Shown here: piece after piece, positions 6,645-9,378 of the stretch
Layout of the letters: each line of letters begins with the position of its first letter
How positions within the stretch are numbered: the stretch's first letter is position 1
Source of the DNA: Thermoleophilia bacterium
GTDB lineage: Bacteria > Actinomycetota > Thermoleophilia > Miltoncostaeales > Miltoncostaeaceae
DNA: 9,378 bases
Direction: 5' to 3'
NCBI GenBank assembly: GCA_016463385.1
Contig: JAEMRL010000072.1
Span: forward strand, 1-9,378
Notes under the pieces: model-generated
Told to the model about the DNA's origin: nothing
What the model saw: the letters and a program-made list of their open reading frames with translations, nothing else
Databases searched by the model: none
Program-made: the position numbers and the translations under genes

Positions 6645-7838
6645 ATGACGCGTCCCGCGGGGATCGACGACCCGGGTGTCGACTGGGCGGGCGCGCGCGT
6701 GCTCGTGCGGGCCGATCTCAACGCTCCGATCGATGGCGGGCGCGTCACGGACGACGCGCGCATCAGCGCCTCGGTGCCGACCCTCGAGTACCTGCTCGCG
6801 GCGGGCGCCGGGGTGGCCGTGTGCTCGCACCTCGGCCGCCCCAAGGGGCAGCGCAAGGACGAGTTCTCGCTCGCCCCCTGCGCGGCGCGCCTCGGAGAGC
6901 TGATGGGCCGCACGGTCGAGCTGCTGCCGGACTGCGTCGGCGCGGAGGTCGCGGCACGTGCCGCGGCGCTCGCGCCGGGCGAGCTGGTGATGCTCGAGAA
7001 CCTGCGCTTCCACCCCGGCGAGGAGGCCAACGACCCGGCGTTCGCCGACCTCCTCGCGACGGGCTTCACGCACTACGTCAACGACGCCTTCGGCGCCGCC
7101 CACCGCGCCCACGCCTCCACCGAGGGCGTCGCGCGGCGGCTCCCGGCGCGGGCCGGCAAGCTCCTCGCCCGCGAGGTCGAGGTGCTCGAGGGCCTGCTCC
7201 GCGCCCCCCGCAGCCCGTTCGTCGCCGTCCTCGGCGGCTCGAAGGTGAGCGACAAGCTGCCGCTCATCAAGAGCCTGCTCGAGCGCTGCGACCGCGTGCT
7301 GGTGGGCGGGGCGATGTGCTTCACCTTCCTGGCCGCCCAAGGCGAGCCGGTGGGCTCCTCGTTGCACGAGGGCCCTGAGGGGCAGGCGATGGCCTCCGAG
7401 CTGATGGAGCTCGCGGTCCGCCTGAACTGCGCCCTGCAGCTTCCCGTCGACGTCCTCGTGGCCGACCGCTTCGCCGCCGACGCGGCGATCGAGGTCGTCC
7501 CGACCGACGACATCGCCGACGGCTGGATGGGCGTCGACATCGGCCCGCGCACCGCCGCCTCGTATCGGGAGGCGATCGCGACGGCGGGCACCGTGTTCTG
7601 GAACGGCCCGATGGGCGCGTTCGAGATCGAGCCCTTCGCCGACGGCACCCGCGCGGTGGCCGAGGCGATGGCCGCGTCATCGGCCGAGACGGTGGCCGGC
7701 GGCGGCGACTCCGGCGCCGCGGTCGCGCAGTTCGGCCTCGTGAGCGAGTTCACCCATGTGTCCACCGGAGGAGGCGCCGCCTTGGAGATGCTCGAAGGCC
7801 GGACCCTGCCGGGCGTCGCCGCGCTGCCGCAGCTGTGA
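6645..7838 (+). CDS. pgk: Phosphoglycerate kinase
   Basis: Pgk transfers the acyl phosphate of 1,3-bisphosphoglycerate to ADP, the step after Gap. The protein has 397 residues, typical of bacterial enzymes. Substrate-side motifs are VRADLNAP (21-28), SHLGRPKG (61-68), LRFHPGEE (120-127) and YVNDAFGAAHRAHAST (144-159). Nucleotide-side motifs are LGGSKVSDKL (186-195), FWNGPMGAFE (308-317), GGGDS (352-356) and STGGGAALEML (383-393). The ATG at 6645 lies seven bases after the gap stop and has no clear Shine-Dalgarno site, so it probably depends on ribosomes finishing gap. Its stop overlaps the tpiA start by four bases (GTGA). All expected catalytic elements are present and nothing is unusual in length or composition. 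Confidence 0.97.
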   Translation: MTRPAGIDDPGVDWAGARVLVRADLNAPIDGGRVTDDARISASVPTLEYLLAAGAGVAVCSHLGRPKGQRKDEFSLAPCAARLGELMGRTVELLPDCVGAEVAARAAALAPGELVMLENLRFHPGEEANDPAFADLLATGFTHYVNDAFGAAHRAHASTEGVARRLPARAGKLLAREVEVLEGLLRAPRSPFVAVLGGSKVSDKLPLIKSLLERCDRVLVGGAMCFTFLAAQGEPVGSSLHEGPEGQAMASELMELAVRLNCALQLPVDVLVADRFAADAAIEVVPTDDIADGWMGVDIGPRTAASYREAIATAGTVFWNGPMGAFEIEPFADGTRAVAEAMAASSAETVAGGGDSGAAVAQFGLVSEFTHVSTGGGAALEMLEGRTLPGVAALPQL

Positions 7839-8587
7839 GCGCCGGCCGCCGCCCGCTCGTCGCGGGGAACTGGAAGATGAACAAGACCGGCGTCGAGGCG
7901 CGCGAATACATCGCACGGCTGCGCGCGCACCTCGGCGAGACGGCTCTGCCCGCCGACGTCGCGATCTGCCCGCCCTTCACGGCCCTCGAGGCCACGGCCC
8001 GGGCGGCGTCCGGCAGCCCGATCCGCGTGCTCGCGCAGGCGGTGCACGAGGCCGCCAAGGGCGCCCACACGGGGGAGATCTCGGCCGGGATGATCACGGC
8101 GGCCGGCGCCGACGGCTGCCTGGTGGGCCACTCCGAGCGGCGCGCGGCCGGCGAGACCGACGATCAGGTCGCGGCCCGGGTGCGGGCGGCACTCGACGCC
8201 GGGCTGCAGGTGATCCTCTGCTGCGGCGAGTCGCTCGAGCAGCGCGAGGCGGGGGAGACCGAGTCGTGGCTGACGGGTCAGCTCACCTCCGCGCTCGCCG
8301 GCGTGCGGGCCGACGAGGTCGGCTCCTTCGCGATCGCCTACGAGCCCATCTGGGCGATCGGCACGGGCCGCACGGCGACGCCCGAGATCGCCCAGGCGGC
8401 CTGTGCGCACGTGCGCTCGGTCGCGTCGGCGACCCTCGACGGCGACGCCCTGCGGGTGCTCTACGGAGGCAGCGTGACGCCCGAGACGGCGGGCGACCTG
8501 ATGGCGCAGCCCGACATCGACGGCTCGCTGGTGGGCGGGGCGAGCCTCGACCCGGACGCGTTCGCCGCCATCGTCCGCGCATCCTGA
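7835..8587 (+). CDS. tpiA: Triosephosphate isomerase
   Basis: TpiA interconverts dihydroxyacetone phosphate and glyceraldehyde 3-phosphate. The protein has 250 residues, the usual TIM-barrel length. The substrate-binding VAGNWKMN is at 9-16 (Asn12, Lys14), the electrophile His99 is in LVGHSERR, and the catalytic base Glu170 is in AYEPIWAIGTG, followed by flexible loop 6. The phosphate-binding LYGGSVTPETA (219-229) and GSLVGGASLDPDAF (240-253 by family, 230-243 here) close the barrel. The start is the GTG of a GTGA overlap with the pgk stop, which places the conserved N-terminus correctly and implies translational coupling. One deviation is AQAVHEAAKGAHTGE (67-81), where the usual AQN has alanine in place of the asparagine. 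The catalytic set is complete, so activity is expected. gpmI follows after four bases. Confidence 0.96.
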   Translation: MSAGRRPLVAGNWKMNKTGVEAREYIARLRAHLGETALPADVAICPPFTALEATARAASGSPIRVLAQAVHEAAKGAHTGEISAGMITAAGADGCLVGHSERRAAGETDDQVAARVRAALDAGLQVILCCGESLEQREAGETESWLTGQLTSALAGVRADEVGSFAIAYEPIWAIGTGRTATPEIAQAACAHVRSVASATLDGDALRVLYGGSVTPETAGDLMAQPDIDGSLVGGASLDPDAFAAIVRAS

Positions 8588-8591
8588 GCCG

Positions 8592-9378
8592 ATGAGCTCA
8601 CCGCGTGGTCCCCTCGTCCTGGTCGTCATCGACGGCTTCGGAATCGGGCCCGCCGGGCCCGGCAACGCGGTGACGCTCGCCCGCACGCCGGTGCTCGACG
8701 CGCTCGCCCGCGAGGGCTCGGGGACGCGCATCGAGGCGTCCGGGCTGCCGGTGGGCCTGCCCGACGGTCAGATGGGCAACAGCGAGGTGGGCCACCTCAA
8801 CCTCGGCGCAGGACGCCGCGTCCCCCAGATGCTGGTGCGGGTGGACGAGGCCTTCGCCGACCGCTCGATCCTCGCCATCCCCGCCCTGCAGCAGGCGCTC
8901 GACGCCGGCCGCCGAAGCACCCTCCACCTGATCGGCCTCGCCGGCGACGGCGGCGTGCACGCCAGCCAGCGCCACGCCCTCGCGCTGATCGCCATCGCCC
9001 AGGAGCAGGGCGTCGAGCGGATCGTCGTGCACGCACTCACCGACGGCCGCGACACGCGGCCGGACGCCGCGCTCGAGGCGATCCGCCAGTTCGAGGCCAC
9101 CGGGGCGACGGTCGGGACGGTCTGCGGGCGTTTCTACGGCATGGACCGCGACCGCCGGTGGGAGCGCACCAAGCGCGCCTACGATGCGATGGTGCACGGC
9201 GCCGGCGAGCGGCGGGCGAGCGGCCAGGAGGCCGTCCGGCTCTCCTACGACCTGGGCATCACCGACGAGTTCATCGAGCCCGCGGTGATCGGCCCGCCGG
9301 ACGAGAACCGGATCCGGCCGGGTGACGCGGTGCTCTACTGGAACTTCCGGCCCGACCGGGCCCGTCAGCTGACGATGG
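8592..9378 (+). CDS. gpmI: 2,3-bisphosphoglycerate-independent phosphoglycerate mutase (N-terminal 262 residues, cut by the right edge)
   Basis: GpmI interconverts 3- and 2-phosphoglycerate using two metal ions (usually manganese) and a phosphoserine intermediate. The visible half contains the metal-binding LVVIDGFGIGP (Asp14), the nucleophile Ser64 in DGQMGNSEVGHLNLGAGR, and most of the transferase domain: HLIGLAGDGGVHAS (112-125), HALTDGRDTRP (147-157) and GRFYGMDRDRRWERTKRAYD (179-198). NFRPDRARQL (251-260) marks the return to the phosphatase domain at the window edge. Full-length enzymes have about 510-550 residues, so roughly half is missing only because of the window limit. The ATG lies four bases after the tpiA stop with no strong Shine-Dalgarno site, so it appears to be the fourth gene of the gap operon. 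In actinobacteria the gene after tpiA is more often secG, while gpmI here is the order familiar from Bacillus. Confidence 0.95.
   Translation, partial: MSSPRGPLVLVVIDGFGIGPAGPGNAVTLARTPVLDALAREGSGTRIEASGLPVGLPDGQMGNSEVGHLNLGAGRRVPQMLVRVDEAFADRSILAIPALQQALDAGRRSTLHLIGLAGDGGVHASQRHALALIAIAQEQGVERIVVHALTDGRDTRPDAALEAIRQFEATGATVGTVCGRFYGMDRDRRWERTKRAYDAMVHGAGERRASGQEAVRLSYDLGITDEFIEPAVIGPPDENRIRPGDAVLYWNFRPDRARQLTM

Overview
This is a high-GC chromosomal window of nine protein genes, seven complete and one cut at each edge. The base composition, the near-universal G/C third codon positions, the GTG starts and the order uvrC-rapZ-yvcK followed by gap-pgk-tpiA suggest an actinobacterium. A deep-branching class such as Thermoleophilia is plausible, but that placement is inference and cannot be fixed from this window.

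Layout. Positions 1-205 (minus) hold the N-terminus of a single-pass membrane-anchored protein of unknown function. Its promoter region (206-316) is shared with the divergent cluster uvrC (317-2269), rapZ (2260-3144) and yvcK/glmR (3141-4106), whose genes overlap at their stop and start codons. A 169-base intergenic stretch then carries a promoter and an untranslated leader for a six-helix membrane protein with DUF1097-like features (4276-4950). That gene ends in a hairpin (4987-5010) which it shares with a convergent secreted, probably lipid-anchored, thermonuclease-family protein (5028-5558, minus). A 74-base divergent promoter region separates the nuclease from a glycolytic operon: gap (5633-6637), pgk (6645-7838), tpiA (7835-8587) and the first 262 codons of gpmI (8592 to the edge).

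How the genes work together. UvrC is the dual-incision nuclease of nucleotide excision repair. RapZ/YvcJ and YvcK/GlmR belong to families tied to amino-sugar and cell-envelope carbon control. Gap, Pgk, TpiA and GpmI catalyse consecutive lower-glycolysis and gluconeogenesis steps around the triose phosphates, so carbon-control genes lie close to carbon-flux genes.

No mobile element, CRISPR array or RNA gene was seen. Most of the content is housekeeping. Two points deserve a second look. First, whiA, the usual neighbour of yvcK, is missing and its place is taken by the membrane protein and the nuclease. Second, all four promoters I can propose have the -10 hexamer in the middle of a short inverted repeat. 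At uvrC this is a perfect 10-bp palindrome that runs into a GTG start with no Shine-Dalgarno sequence, as expected for a leaderless transcript.
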